From DASYQV01 sp036005125 (GTDB lineage Bacteria > Acidobacteriota > Vicinamibacteria > Vicinamibacterales > UBA2999), in assembly GCA_036005125.1 (NCBI GenBank), contig DASYQV010000162.1, forward strand, positions 1-14,968: DNA of 14,968 nucleotides, read 5' to 3'. A model generated the notes under the pieces. That model did not search any database. It was not told where the DNA came from and worked only from the letters and a program-made list of their open reading frames with translations. Positions 7,137 through 14,176 of this stretch are shown here, piece after piece. The position numbers and the translations under genes were made by a program. Every line of letters starts with the position of its first letter. The first letter of the stretch is position 1.

Positions 7137-7595
7137 TCAGACGCGACCACTCCACGCGCCGATTGCCGCATTTCCCCCGCCGTACGAGTGGAGGATGGCG
7201 AGCGCGTCCGCTGCCCGAGGATCGCTCGTCACGGACACCAGCACACCGCCGCGGCTCGTAAGCGTGTCGAAAATCCGCCCGTCATGCGTCTGGAAACCGA
7301 TGCGGCGCGCCGTGGCAGCCACACCGTGACGAGTCAGCTCGCCGTCCGACCCCTGAAGCGCCTCGACGATGGGCCCCCGCGCGCGGACCAGGCCCAGACC
7401 GCGAATCTCGAGCGTGGCGGCGGCTGCGCCGAAGACCCTCTCGATTAGTGCAGCAACTTCGGGCGAGTCCTTCGCCAAGACGCTGAGGGTGTCGAGCGGG
7501 AGTCCCTGATTGATCAGCGCCCGCAGACCTTTTTCTGCCCAGGCGACATCCTGGAACACACCAACTGTAAAAAGACCAGACGCCGAGCCGATCAT
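7137..7595 (-). CDS. YflT-like (general stress protein 17M type) domain protein
   Basis: A 152-aa protein. The N terminus (residues about 7-45) has the layout 'FTVGVFQDVAWAEKGLRALINQGLPLDTLSVLAKD', typical of the heat-induced stress protein YflT domain: a ferredoxin-like strand, a helix of the 'A..A...L...G' type, then 'LSVLAK'. The middle and end (LGLVRARGPIVEAL ... GRIFDTLTSRGGVLVSV) repeat the layout of the next minus-strand gene upstream (7753-8259), so the two look like diverged paralogues. The family's molecular role is poorly known; members are associated with stress response or membrane-proximal regulation. There is no membrane segment. A repeat-rich spacer separates it from its paralogue. 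The start is the first methionine, and no strong ribosome site was found. Confidence 0.6.
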   Translation of the reverse strand: MIGSASGLFTVGVFQDVAWAEKGLRALINQGLPLDTLSVLAKDSPEVAALIERVFGAAAATLEIRGLGLVRARGPIVEALQGSDGELTRHGVAATARRIGFQTHDGRIFDTLTSRGGVLVSVTSDPRAADALAILHSYGGGNAAIGAWSGRV

Positions 7596-7617
7596 CCCTG
7601 GCTCCCCTGTTCACCAA

Positions 7618-7671
7618 GGAACGGCGTTAAGCCGTTCCGGCAGACAGCGCGGAACGGCGTTAAGCCGTTCC
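7618..7671. repeat. Tandem pair of identical 21-bp palindromes
   Basis: Two copies of the same palindrome, 7618-7638 and 7651-7671, each with arms GGAACGGC and GCCGTTCC around GTTAA, spaced 33 bp apart. Both are followed by CGG(C/T)AGACAG, so a unit of about 33 bp has been duplicated. It is in the gap between the two stress-domain genes. Confidence 0.85.
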
Positions 7672-7686
7672 GGTAGACAGAACACC

Positions 7687-7740
7687 AACCAGCCAAGGGC
7701 TCTGCTCTACCGCATGTCACGGCAGAAGCCGTGGCTGGGT
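7687..7740. repeat. Single-hairpin relative of the 145-bp element (copy D)
   Basis: The left arm 7687-7705 pairs with 7722-7740 at 15 of 19 positions. Its AACCAGCCAAGGGCTC (7687-7702) is identical to 9303-9318 and matches the long-stem arm of copy B (CAAGGGCTCTGCC). Only this stem is present; the other two hairpins are missing. Confidence 0.6.
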
Positions 7741-7752
7741 GGGGGAACCTTG

Positions 7753-8259
7753 TCATGGTTCCCATCTTCCGACTGCAACGCTCCTGGCGCCGCTAGCGTA
7801 CACGGCGTCTTGCACGCTCGGGAGCAAAACTGTCTCGGTGTGCGCCCCGAGCAGCAACGCCCCGGCCTTGATGCGGGCCTCCCACGCCTTTGCCTCGGCC
7901 GCGGACAGTCCCGCGCGCATGAGCACTTTCGCAAGGCCACCCGCCAGATGGCCTGCCGCCTCCCCGAATTCGGCAGAAAGCGGGCCATCCGCCACGATGG
8001 GCCCGATCCCCGGCATCACCACGGCCATCGCGGCCACGAAATGGGCACTCAACTCGCCGAGCACCGCGGCCGGACGCGAATCCTCGATCTCGGCCCCCGG
8101 CGAGGCGTCAACGGCGTCGGCCAGAGTTCCGGCTTCGTCGTGCGAGCGGGCCACGATCGACAGACGCTCGCGCGGGATACCCATTTCACGCAGCGCTCGT
8201 GCCGCCCTGGCCGTCGCCGCGACATCGTCATAGAGGGCGAGGACGAGCGGGTGCGACAT
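7753..8259 (-). CDS. YflT-like stress-domain protein, paralogue of the gene downstream
   Basis: A 168-aa protein starting MSHPLVLALYDD. Residues 5-45 match the YflT layout (LALYDDVAATARAARALREMGIPRERLSIVARS). A mostly small-residue segment follows (about 75-105, AAMAVVMPGIGPIVADGPL), resembling the glycine-rich hydrophobic stretch seen in 'general stress protein' homologues. The last part (LMRAGLSAAEAKAWEARIKAGALLLGAHT) parallels the end of the neighbour at 7137-7595. The frame could extend to a TTG at 8310, but the ATG at 8259 gives the natural domain start. No Shine-Dalgarno is visible. The two genes probably form a transcription unit leading toward tonB, though the spacer hairpins may interrupt it. 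The function is not known beyond family. Confidence 0.6.
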   Translation of the reverse strand: MSHPLVLALYDDVAATARAARALREMGIPRERLSIVARSHDEAGTLADAVDASPGAEIEDSRPAAVLGELSAHFVAAMAVVMPGIGPIVADGPLSAEFGEAAGHLAGGLAKVLMRAGLSAAEAKAWEARIKAGALLLGAHTETVLLPSVQDAVYASGARSVAVGRWEP

Positions 8260-8309
8260 GATCAGCGGTGTTGCAGAGTGCATATTGCAGAAGTGACTCG
8301 CACAATGCA

Positions 8310-8372
8310 AGCAGTGAAGCTCCGCCCGACACCGAGGCGAACCACGTCGCGGCCAGGCTCCGCTTCACTGCT
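8310..8372. repeat. Inverted repeat upstream of the stress-domain gene
   Basis: AGCAGTGAAGC (8310-8320) and GCTTCACTGCT (8362-8372) are perfect 11-bp arms around 41 bp that also hold partly complementary GC-rich segments. It is in the 224-bp gap between the VWA gene and the stress-domain gene and would lie in the latter's promoter or leader. Either a dispersed palindromic element or an operator; the length suggests the former. The rest of the gap holds no gene. Confidence 0.6.
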
Positions 8373-8483
8373 GCACCGCATCTCCTACCCCACGCAAAGA
8401 GCGCGCGGCGGGGACCCCGGCTGTGCCCGGCGTTGACACCTCTTAAACTGCCCCATTTCGAATACCTGGTCTGAGAATAATTC

Positions 8484-9455
8484 TTACGGCATATAGCCAT
8501 CGCGTGCGCGGACGCGCAGACCCGGCTGCGCAGATTTGATCCGCACGCGAATCGATCGCCAGTCGCCTTCACCTCGCTCGATGGGACGCGCCGGCGTGTA
8601 GCCAAGCAGATACTGGTGCCGCAGTTCGCGCGCGACGGTCGCGAGCGTCTTTTCGAGCTCCTTGGCGTCCTTGAGAAGGAAGGACCGGGCTCCGGTCAGC
8701 ACGGCCAGCTCCGCCAGGAACGGCGGTCGCGTCTTGCCGATGGCGATCGGGTAGACGAGCGCGTTGCTGCGCCGGGCGCGGTCGATGACTTCCGCAGGCG
8801 TCGCGCGACTGTAGCGATCGACGCCGTCCGAGAACACCACCAGAGCCTGTCGGCCCGGTTCCGGCTCGAGACGGTCGAGGGCCGCGATGATGGCGTCGTG
8901 CAGCGAGGTCGTACTCCACGGATCGAGCGTGGCCACAGCGTGAATCTGCGCGGTGCGATCCATCGTGAGCGGAGCGACGATTTCAGCGTCGCTCCCGATC
9001 GCGACGACCATCGAGCGGTCCGTGGACTTCAATCCGCGCAGGAAAACGTCTGCGGCCCGCCGTGCAAGCTGTAGTTTCTCGCCAGCCATGCTCCAGCTCC
9101 GGTCCACGCCGAGCGCGACCGTGAGCGGGAACTCTCCGGCCGCAAACGTCGAGATGTCCTGTCGCTGGTCGTCCTCGTAGACCTCGAAATCCGCGCGGGT
9201 GAGACCCGTCACCGGTTCGCCGCTTGCGTCGGTCACGCTGGCGTACACCTCGACCAGTTGCACGCGCGATGAGAACTGGGCGACCGGCTCCTGGGCATGC
9301 AGAACCAGCCAAGGGCTCGGCCTTGGTATCCCGATGACTCGCTGGAGAGAATTCTCGTTTGGAGCCGTATAGCGGTCTGAGCCGCCAAGCCCGGCCGCGA
9401 GACATGGTACAATTGCCGCCGTTCCAGCAAGGACGAGGTGACATATGGGCCGCAT
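8484..9455 (-). CDS. VWA-domain protein, VWFA-related acidobacterial family
   Basis: From the ATG at 9455 this is 323 aa. The domain body begins near residue 57 (VAQFSSRVQLVEVYASVTD..GEPVTGLTRADFEVYEDD..Q.I..F), the signature of the acidobacterial VWFA-related family. A VWA fold follows with the metal site DRSWS (118-122), the S/T-rich STTSLHDAI (181-189) and VVFSDGVDR (207-214). The C terminus has RHQYLLGYTP and ends RARDGYMP. These proteins are usually exported and thought to mediate adhesion or protein contacts. The N terminus is odd: residues about 27-52 come from a shortened copy of the dispersed hairpin element, and the chosen start overlaps the tatA start on the other strand by 11 bp. 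The real start and signal peptide are therefore uncertain; the frame stays open to 9620. The next downstream in-frame start candidate is a GTG near residue 65, which would remove any signal. Confidence 0.8.
   Translation of the reverse strand: MRPICHLVLAGTAAIVPCLAAGLGGSDRYTAPNENSLQRVIGIPRPSPWLVLHAQEPVAQFSSRVQLVEVYASVTDASGEPVTGLTRADFEVYEDDQRQDISTFAAGEFPLTVALGVDRSWSMAGEKLQLARRAADVFLRGLKSTDRSMVVAIGSDAEIVAPLTMDRTAQIHAVATLDPWSTTSLHDAIIAALDRLEPEPGRQALVVFSDGVDRYSRATPAEVIDRARRSNALVYPIAIGKTRPPFLAELAVLTGARSFLLKDAKELEKTLATVARELRHQYLLGYTPARPIERGEGDWRSIRVRIKSAQPGLRVRARDGYMP
9302..9376. repeat. Shortened copy C of the hairpin element, inside the VWA gene 5' end
   Basis: The left part (GAACCAGCCAAGGGCTCGGCC then TTGGTATCCCG) matches one arm and loop of the long stem of copy B read in reverse. 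The right part (ATTCTCGTTTGGAGCCGTAT) matches the Y/N-rich arm of copy A. About 70 bp in the middle, including the GGCGCGC hairpin, is missing. It is 75 bp long, i.e. 25 codons, so the VWA reading frame passes through unbroken. Confidence 0.7.
9405..9413 (+). promoter_or_regulatory. Extended -10 promoter of tatA
   Basis: TGGTACAAT contains a TG extension and the hexamer TACAAT (9408-9413), 31 bases before the tatA ATG. No convincing -35 box, as expected for an extended -10 promoter. GAGGTGA just before the ATG is the ribosome site. The promoter lies within the N-terminal codons of the opposing VWA frame. Confidence 0.45.
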
Positions 9456-9600
9456 TGGGATTCCAGAGTTGCTAATCATTCTGGCGATCATCATTTTGAT
9501 CTTCGGGGCAAATCGCCTGCCAGAGATTGGCCGTGGCATCGGTAAGGGTATTCGCAATTTCAAGGACGCCACTGCTAAAGATGGTGGCAAGGAAGAGTAG
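9445..9600 (+). CDS. tatA: Sec-independent translocase subunit TatA/TatE
   Basis: A 51-aa protein: one N-terminal membrane helix (IPELLIILAIIILIFGANRLPEIG), the conserved FG-(A/S)-x-(R/K)-LPE(I/L)G hinge (residues 20-29), then a basic amphipathic helix (RGIGKGIRNFKDATAKD). This is the TatA pattern that forms the pore for folded twin-arginine substrates in the cytoplasmic membrane. The length is short but usual for the TatA/E group. A good GAGGTGA ribosome site precedes the ATG, and an extended -10 lies upstream. tatB and tatC are not adjacent, so this is a stand-alone copy, as is common outside Proteobacteria. It is divergent from the VWA gene. Confidence 0.93.
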   Translation: MGRIGIPELLIILAIIILIFGANRLPEIGRGIGKGIRNFKDATAKDGGKEE

Positions 9601-9874
9601 CATTCAGAGGACTCTGCCACAGATCGCCATCACGCGTGACGCTCTCCAGGGTCGCCGCGCTCGAGCGACCTGATAGCGGCGGGTAAATCCGTAGATTGCT
9701 GCCGCTTTTCCTGCCTTCGCCTGCACGCCGTCGCTCCGCCACGTTGTATCAAACACTAGGACGACATGAACGCCTGTCCGGTCCGCAGGTGTGGCGACGA
9801 ACGGTCGTCGGGTCCCGAGAGCCGGCTCCTGCCGAACGGCTGCAGCGGTGAGTTTATCCTTCACACGAATGCGG

Positions 9875-9880
9875 TATAAC
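9875..9880 (+). promoter_or_regulatory. -10 box of the amidase gene, likely leaderless start
   Basis: TATAAC is followed by only eight bases before the ATG at 9889, so transcription would begin at or next to the start codon. No Shine-Dalgarno is present. The 288-bp gap from tatA (9601-9888) otherwise shows no convincing gene; a minus-strand open frame there runs into the amidase and has no recognised domain. Confidence 0.4.
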
Positions 9881-9888
9881 TTGCCGCC

Positions 9889-11739
9889 ATGCGCATGATG
9901 ATGGCGGTTGCTCTGGTGCTCTTCGCCTGCGCCGCGCTTCTCGCGCAGGCCACCCGGTTCGAGGTCCTCGAGAAGACGATTCCAGAGCTGCAGAACGCCA
10001 TGCAGGCGGGCGAGGTCACCTCCAGGCAGCTCGTGTCGCTGTACGTGGCGCGCATCGCCGCGTACGACCGCACCGGTCCGCACTTGAACGCGATCGTGAT
10101 CGTCAACCCGAACGCTCTCCGTGATGCCGAAGCGCTCGACCGCGAACGTGCGGCCAAGGGGCCGCGCGGCCCGCTGCACGGCATTCCAATCGTCGTGAAG
10201 GACAACTACGAGACCCTGGACATGCCGACGGCGGCCGGCTCGCTCGCGCTGGCCGGGTATCGATCGAAGGCCGACGCGTTCCAGGTTCGGAAGCTCCGCG
10301 ACGCCGGTGCCGTGATCATCGGCAAGACCAACATGCACGAGCTCGCGTACGGGCTCACCAGCGTCAGCTCGGTCGCTGGGCAGACACGCAACCCGTACGA
10401 CCTGTCACGAGCCCCTGGCGGGTCGAGCGGCGGTACAGGCGCGGCAATCGCCGCGAATTTTGCTGCCGCCGGCATGGGCAGCGACACGTGCGGATCGATT
10501 CGTATTCCCGCCTCCAGCAACAACCTCGTCGGACTCCGCGGCACCCGCGGTCTCGCCAGCGGAACCGGGATTGTGCCGTTGTCGAAGACGCAGGACATCG
10601 GCGGCCCGCTCGCGCGCACGCTGCACGACCTCGCGATCGTGCTGGACGCGACGGTCGGGGTCGATCCGGCCGACGAGACTACGAAAGCAGCGGCGGGCCG
10701 AATCCCGTCGAGCTATGTCGAGGCGCTGGGGCCGGGCGGACTGAAGGGCGCGCGGCTCGGACTGCTGAAGGCGTACTTCGTCGACGACGAAGAAGGGTCG
10801 GCCGTCGTGCGGCGCGCGGTCGATCAGATGAAGAAGGAAGGGGCTGACGTTGTCGAGATCGACGTGCCTGGTCTCACGGACCTGCTGCGCGAGAGCAGCG
10901 TAATCCTTTCCGAGTTCAAGTTCGACCTCGCGGAGTTCCTCGCGTTGCGGGAGAGCGCGCCGGTGCGGTCGCTGGACGAAATCCTCAAGCTGGGACTATA
11001 CGATACAGCCGTCGACGCCGTGCTGCGACGATCGAACGCAACCAAAACGCGTGACAGCGACGCATACCGCCGCGCGCTCGTCAAGCGCGAGGCGATCCGC
11101 CACGCGGTCGTCGCGACGCTCGACGAGCACCGGCTCGCTGCGCTCGTCTACCCGACCATCCGCCGCAAGCCTGCGCGGATCGGCGAGCCTCAGCTCGGGA
11201 GCAATTGCCAGCTCAGCGCGTCGTCCGGACTGCCCGCGCTCAGCGTCCCGGCAGGGTTCACCGACGACGGGTTGCCGATAGGTGTGGAGTTTCTTGGCCG
11301 GCCGTGGAGCGAGAGCGACCTGCTGAAGATCGGCTACGGCTGGGAGCAGGCGGCCAAACTGCGGAGGACCCCGTTCAGCACCCCGGCGCTCGTCAACGGC
11401 AGAGCGCCCGCACCGGTCACGTTCGACGCGAGGAACGGTCCGCTGCGGGCGCGGTTCACGTACGACCCCACCACGGGCGCGCTCGCCTACGAGGTAACCG
11501 TCGCCACGGTTGCGGTCGACGATCTCCGGGTCATCGCGCTGCACCGTGGCAGCAAGGACGGCACGGGTCCGCTGATCGCGCGGCTGGTTGAACCAGGAGC
11601 CCTGAATGCCACGGGCACCGTATCGCTCGGGTACATCGATCGAGCGGCGCTCATCGAAGGCCGGTTGTACCTGCAGATGTACACGCGACAGGCACCCACG
11701 GGCACGCTGCGCGCGGCTCTCGTGCTGCCGTCGACGTGA
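9889..11739 (+). CDS. Secreted amidase-signature hydrolase with C-terminal CHRD-like domain
   Basis: A 616-aa protein. Residues 1-20 form a signal peptide (MRMMMAVALVLFACAALLAQ). The amidase-signature domain (about 30-480) shows the complete Ser-cisSer-Lys triad: Lys104 in IVVKDN, cis-Ser179 in APGGSSGGTGAA and nucleophile Ser203 in GSDTCGSIRIPAS. The ending LPIGVEFLGRPWSE is also typical. The family hydrolyses amides by an acyl-enzyme route; members include peptide amidases and GatA, but a GatA role is ruled out by the export signal and the lack of GatB/GatC. The last 115 residues or so (LRARFTYDPTTGALAYEVTV ... LYLQMYTRQAPTGTLRAALV) resemble a CHRD (chordin) domain, a beta-rich module of unknown ligand. 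The stop lies in the heptamer spacer shared with the convergent selB. The substrate is unknown. Confidence 0.85.
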   Translation: MRMMMAVALVLFACAALLAQATRFEVLEKTIPELQNAMQAGEVTSRQLVSLYVARIAAYDRTGPHLNAIVIVNPNALRDAEALDRERAAKGPRGPLHGIPIVVKDNYETLDMPTAAGSLALAGYRSKADAFQVRKLRDAGAVIIGKTNMHELAYGLTSVSSVAGQTRNPYDLSRAPGGSSGGTGAAIAANFAAAGMGSDTCGSIRIPASSNNLVGLRGTRGLASGTGIVPLSKTQDIGGPLARTLHDLAIVLDATVGVDPADETTKAAAGRIPSSYVEALGPGGLKGARLGLLKAYFVDDEEGSAVVRRAVDQMKKEGADVVEIDVPGLTDLLRESSVILSEFKFDLAEFLALRESAPVRSLDEILKLGLYDTAVDAVLRRSNATKTRDSDAYRRALVKREAIRHAVVATLDEHRLAALVYPTIRRKPARIGEPQLGSNCQLSASSGLPALSVPAGFTDDGLPIGVEFLGRPWSESDLLKIGYGWEQAAKLRRTPFSTPALVNGRAPAPVTFDARNGPLRARFTYDPTTGALAYEVTVATVAVDDLRVIALHRGSKDGTGPLIARLVEPGALNATGTVSLGYIDRAALIEGRLYLQMYTRQAPTGTLRAALVLPST

Positions 11740-11742
11740 GAA

Positions 11743-11774
11743 AATCGCGAATCGCAAATCACGAATCGCAAATT
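11743..11774. repeat. Heptamer array (AATCGCA type) in the amidase-selB gap
   Basis: Four consecutive 7-bp units (AATCGCG, AATCGCA, AATCACG, AATCGCA) and a final AATT, starting four bases after the amidase stop and running into the selB stop codon at 11773-11775. It fills the whole convergent intergenic space. Period 7, as in the arrays at 886 and 13669. Confidence 0.85.
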
Positions 11775-13665
11775 ATCCGATGATCTGCCTCGTCTCGCCC
11801 ACCCGCCGCGTGATGCGCTCGCGATCCAGGTACTCGAGGAGCGGGATGGCGAATTTGCGGGTAATCCCGAAACGATCTTTGAACGCGGCCACGTCGATCG
11901 TCGCCGATTGTCCCGTCTCGCGCAGGCCCCGCACGTCGGTCTTCAGCCGTTCGAGCGCCGACAGGTGAAACACGAGGTCGTCGAGCCGCACGAGCACCTT
12001 CTGCCGTACGAGCAGCATCGTCACGCGCTCGGCAACGTTCGGCTTGACACCGGTCTGCGCCGCGATCGACGCCGCGTCGGGCGGTCGCAGCCCAGACTCC
12101 CGATAGGCCTGCTCGATCCGGTCGCGCGCGCGAGCCTCCTCATCGGACAGCGCAAGCTTGTGCGTCGCGAGCGCGAGACGATCCCGCGCGACGATCTGCC
12201 GGCTGGCGACCAGTTCGCCGAGCACGAGATCGAACACGGCCTGCGGCGCGTGGGCGAAGATCCGCTCGCGAGCCTCTTCGCGCGGCATGCCTTCGAGGAG
12301 CGGCTGCGCCTGGTGATACGTGCCGAGGGCGGCCACGAGCGTTCGCTTCAACGCCGCGATACGTTCGGGGACGACGAGCACCTGTCCAGCGCGGATCACC
12401 CGGCCTGCGGCGACGAGGCGACCGACCGTCTCCTCGATTCGGTCAATGGGTACGCCGGCTCGCGTCGCCAGCGCCGCCACGGCGAACCCATCGACTCCTG
12501 ATTCCTCGACGAGCGCGACGAGCGCCTCGTCACCCTGCGTGTGAAGCTTCGTGAACCGGGCGCGGCCGGCCACGGTCCGCACGCCGGTCCGTGGCGGCGC
12601 TGGATCGAGAATCACACCTCCCGCAATCGTCGTTGCCGGCGAGTATGCGCGCAGGATGAATCGATCTCCGCGGGTCAGGACGGCCGGCTTCTCGAGCCGA
12701 ATCCGTATGGCGCCGGAGTCGCCCGGCTGGATCTCTGCGCCGCCCGACACGGCCACGCGGCCGAGCAGCTCGGCCGCGCCCTGATGGAACCGCACGCGCG
12801 CGGCATGAGCGAGCGGCTTTGCCTCGGGCAGCAGCTCCAGCCAGGCGTCCAACCGTGTCGTCACGCTCAGCGCGCCAGGCGCGGTCAGCGTCTCACCACG
12901 CGCCACCTGTGACACTTCCACGCCGCCCACGTTCACGGCCGCGCGTTCTCCGGCCCGTGCCTCCTCGCGGGGCCGCGCGTGCACCTGCAGACCGCGAACC
13001 TTCACGACCTGCTCGGATGGCTGCAGCAGCAGCTCGTCCTCGATTCTGATTCGTCCCGACACCAACGTACCGGTGATCACGGTCCCGAATCCACGCATCG
13101 AAAACACGCGGTCGATTGGCAGGCGGGGAGCGCCGTCCAGGTGACGACTTCTCGCCTGGGCTGCAAGCTGCGCCAGCGTGCTCCGCAACTCCGGCAGGCC
13201 CTCGCCGGTGCGGGAAGACATGGCGAGCATCGGCGCACCCTCCAGGAACGACCCGGCCACGAGGTCGCGCACCTCGAGCCGCACCAGCTCGATCGTGTCC
13301 GCGTCGACCAGATCCGATTTCGTGAGCACCACACAACCCGCAGGGATGCCGAGCAGCCGGCAAATCTCGAAGTGCTCGCGTGTTTGCGGCATCACGGACT
13401 CGTCGGCCGCCACGACGAGCATCACGAGGTCGATGCCGCCGACGCCCGCCAGCATGTTCTTCACGAACCGTTCGTGCCCGGGGACATCGACGAACGAAAG
13501 AGTAATACCGCGCTCGATCGTATGAGCGAACCCCAGCTCGATCGTGATCCCGCGCGCTTTCTCTTCCTTCAAGCGGTCCGGGTCCGTGCCCGTGAGCGCG
13601 AGGACGAGCGAGCTTTTGCCGTGGTCGATATGGCCCGCTGTGCCGACGATCGCGTGAGAGGTCAT
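11773..13665 (-). CDS. selB: Selenocysteine-specific elongation factor SelB
   Basis: A 630-aa protein starting MTSHAIVGTAGHIDHGKSSL. The GTPase domain (about 1-170) has GHIDHGKS (11-18), the switch motif RGITIELGF (39-46), DVPGHE (60-65) and TKSD (115-118). EF-Tu-like barrels follow (about 175-345: PIDRVFSMRGFGTVITGTLVSG, 'VRGLQVHARP', 'AARVRFHQGAAELLG'). Winged-helix repeats make up the C-terminal 250 residues or so and bind the SECIS element of selenoprotein mRNAs. SelB delivers Sec-tRNA to in-frame UGA codons in the cytoplasm. The length is normal. selA, selD and tRNA-Sec are not in the window. The start codon lies three bases from a large heptamer array, so no Shine-Dalgarno or ordinary promoter is visible. 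A methionine six codons upstream (13683) would be encoded by array sequence and is rejected. Confidence 0.93.
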   Translation of the reverse strand: MTSHAIVGTAGHIDHGKSSLVLALTGTDPDRLKEEKARGITIELGFAHTIERGITLSFVDVPGHERFVKNMLAGVGGIDLVMLVVAADESVMPQTREHFEICRLLGIPAGCVVLTKSDLVDADTIELVRLEVRDLVAGSFLEGAPMLAMSSRTGEGLPELRSTLAQLAAQARSRHLDGAPRLPIDRVFSMRGFGTVITGTLVSGRIRIEDELLLQPSEQVVKVRGLQVHARPREEARAGERAAVNVGGVEVSQVARGETLTAPGALSVTTRLDAWLELLPEAKPLAHAARVRFHQGAAELLGRVAVSGGAEIQPGDSGAIRIRLEKPAVLTRGDRFILRAYSPATTIAGGVILDPAPPRTGVRTVAGRARFTKLHTQGDEALVALVEESGVDGFAVAALATRAGVPIDRIEETVGRLVAAGRVIRAGQVLVVPERIAALKRTLVAALGTYHQAQPLLEGMPREEARERIFAHAPQAVFDLVLGELVASRQIVARDRLALATHKLALSDEEARARDRIEQAYRESGLRPPDAASIAAQTGVKPNVAERVTMLLVRQKVLVRLDDLVFHLSALERLKTDVRGLRETGQSATIDVAAFKDRFGITRKFAIPLLEYLDRERITRRVGETRQIIG

Positions 13666-13668
13666 GCG

Positions 13669-14024
13669 TAGGTCAAAGGTCAAAGGTCAAAAGGGCAAAA
13701 GTCAGGTCAAAGGTGTAGGTCACAGGTCTAGGTCACAGGTCTACGTCATAGGTCTAGGTCACAGGTCTAGGTCACAGGTCTAGGTCACAGGTCTAGAGGT
13801 CACCGGTATAGGTTACAGGCATAAGTCAAAGGACCAGGGTCACGCGACAGCGTTCAACGCCCAGCTGAGTATGCCTTTCACCTGCACCTCGGAACCTGCA
13901 CCTGCGGAACCTGCACCTGCGGAACCTGGACCCTTAACCTACACCTTTAACCTACACCTACACCTGTGACACCTTTGACCTGACCTTTGCCCTTTGCCCT
14001 TTGCCCTTTGCCTTTCGCCCTTTG
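13669..14024. repeat. Large facing heptamer array upstream of selB
   Basis: The left arm begins with three exact AGGTCAA units (13670-13690). It continues with degenerate units and six copies of the 13-bp GGTCACAGGTCTA (13718-13795; five identical and one variant). A short non-repeat centre (about 13840-13868) follows. The right arm is in the opposite sense: CCTGCACCTGCGGAA repeats (about 13875-13930), CCTACACCTTTAA types, then TTTGCCC units at period 7 (13985-14023). The arms are partly complementary over 150 bp or more. No cas-type spacers and no ORF of its own. Confidence 0.9.
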
Positions 14025-14176
14025 AGATCGTGCTTGGCGTACTCGATGAAGACGTCGAAGTACCGCTGCTGCCGGAAGACGTCCGGGATCGCATCGAACA
14101 GCTCGTACTCGGCGACGTGTGATGTTCGACGGACGTTTTCGGAGATCAGATCTGCGTACGGAAACTCCACCTTCCA
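13958..14176 (-). pseudogene. Gene remnant, unknown product, whose 3' end runs into the heptamer array
   Basis: The minus frame is closed upstream by a TGA at 14177-14179. It then reads WKVEFPYADLISENVRR followed by TSHVAEYELFDAIPDVFRQQ and RYFDVFIEYAKHDL, with natural amino-acid composition. After about 14024 it becomes a lysine/arginine-rich tail (KGRKAKGKGQRAKVRSK) made purely by translating TTTGCCC heptamers on the minus strand. So a protein of about 50 residues or the C-terminal end of a larger gene has lost both its native start region and its native stop. I do not recognise the family. Confidence 0.45.

Noticed and set aside
8434..8439. TTGACA promoter -35 box on the plus strand
   Set aside because: No matching -10 at 16-18 bp and no plus-strand gene downstream until tatA about 1 kb away.
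9604..10338. 244-codon minus-strand frame covering the tatA-amidase gap
   Set aside because: More than half is antisense to the amidase catalytic region. The remaining 95 codons or so show no recognisable family or ribosome site, so I did not call a gene, though a small remnant cannot be excluded.
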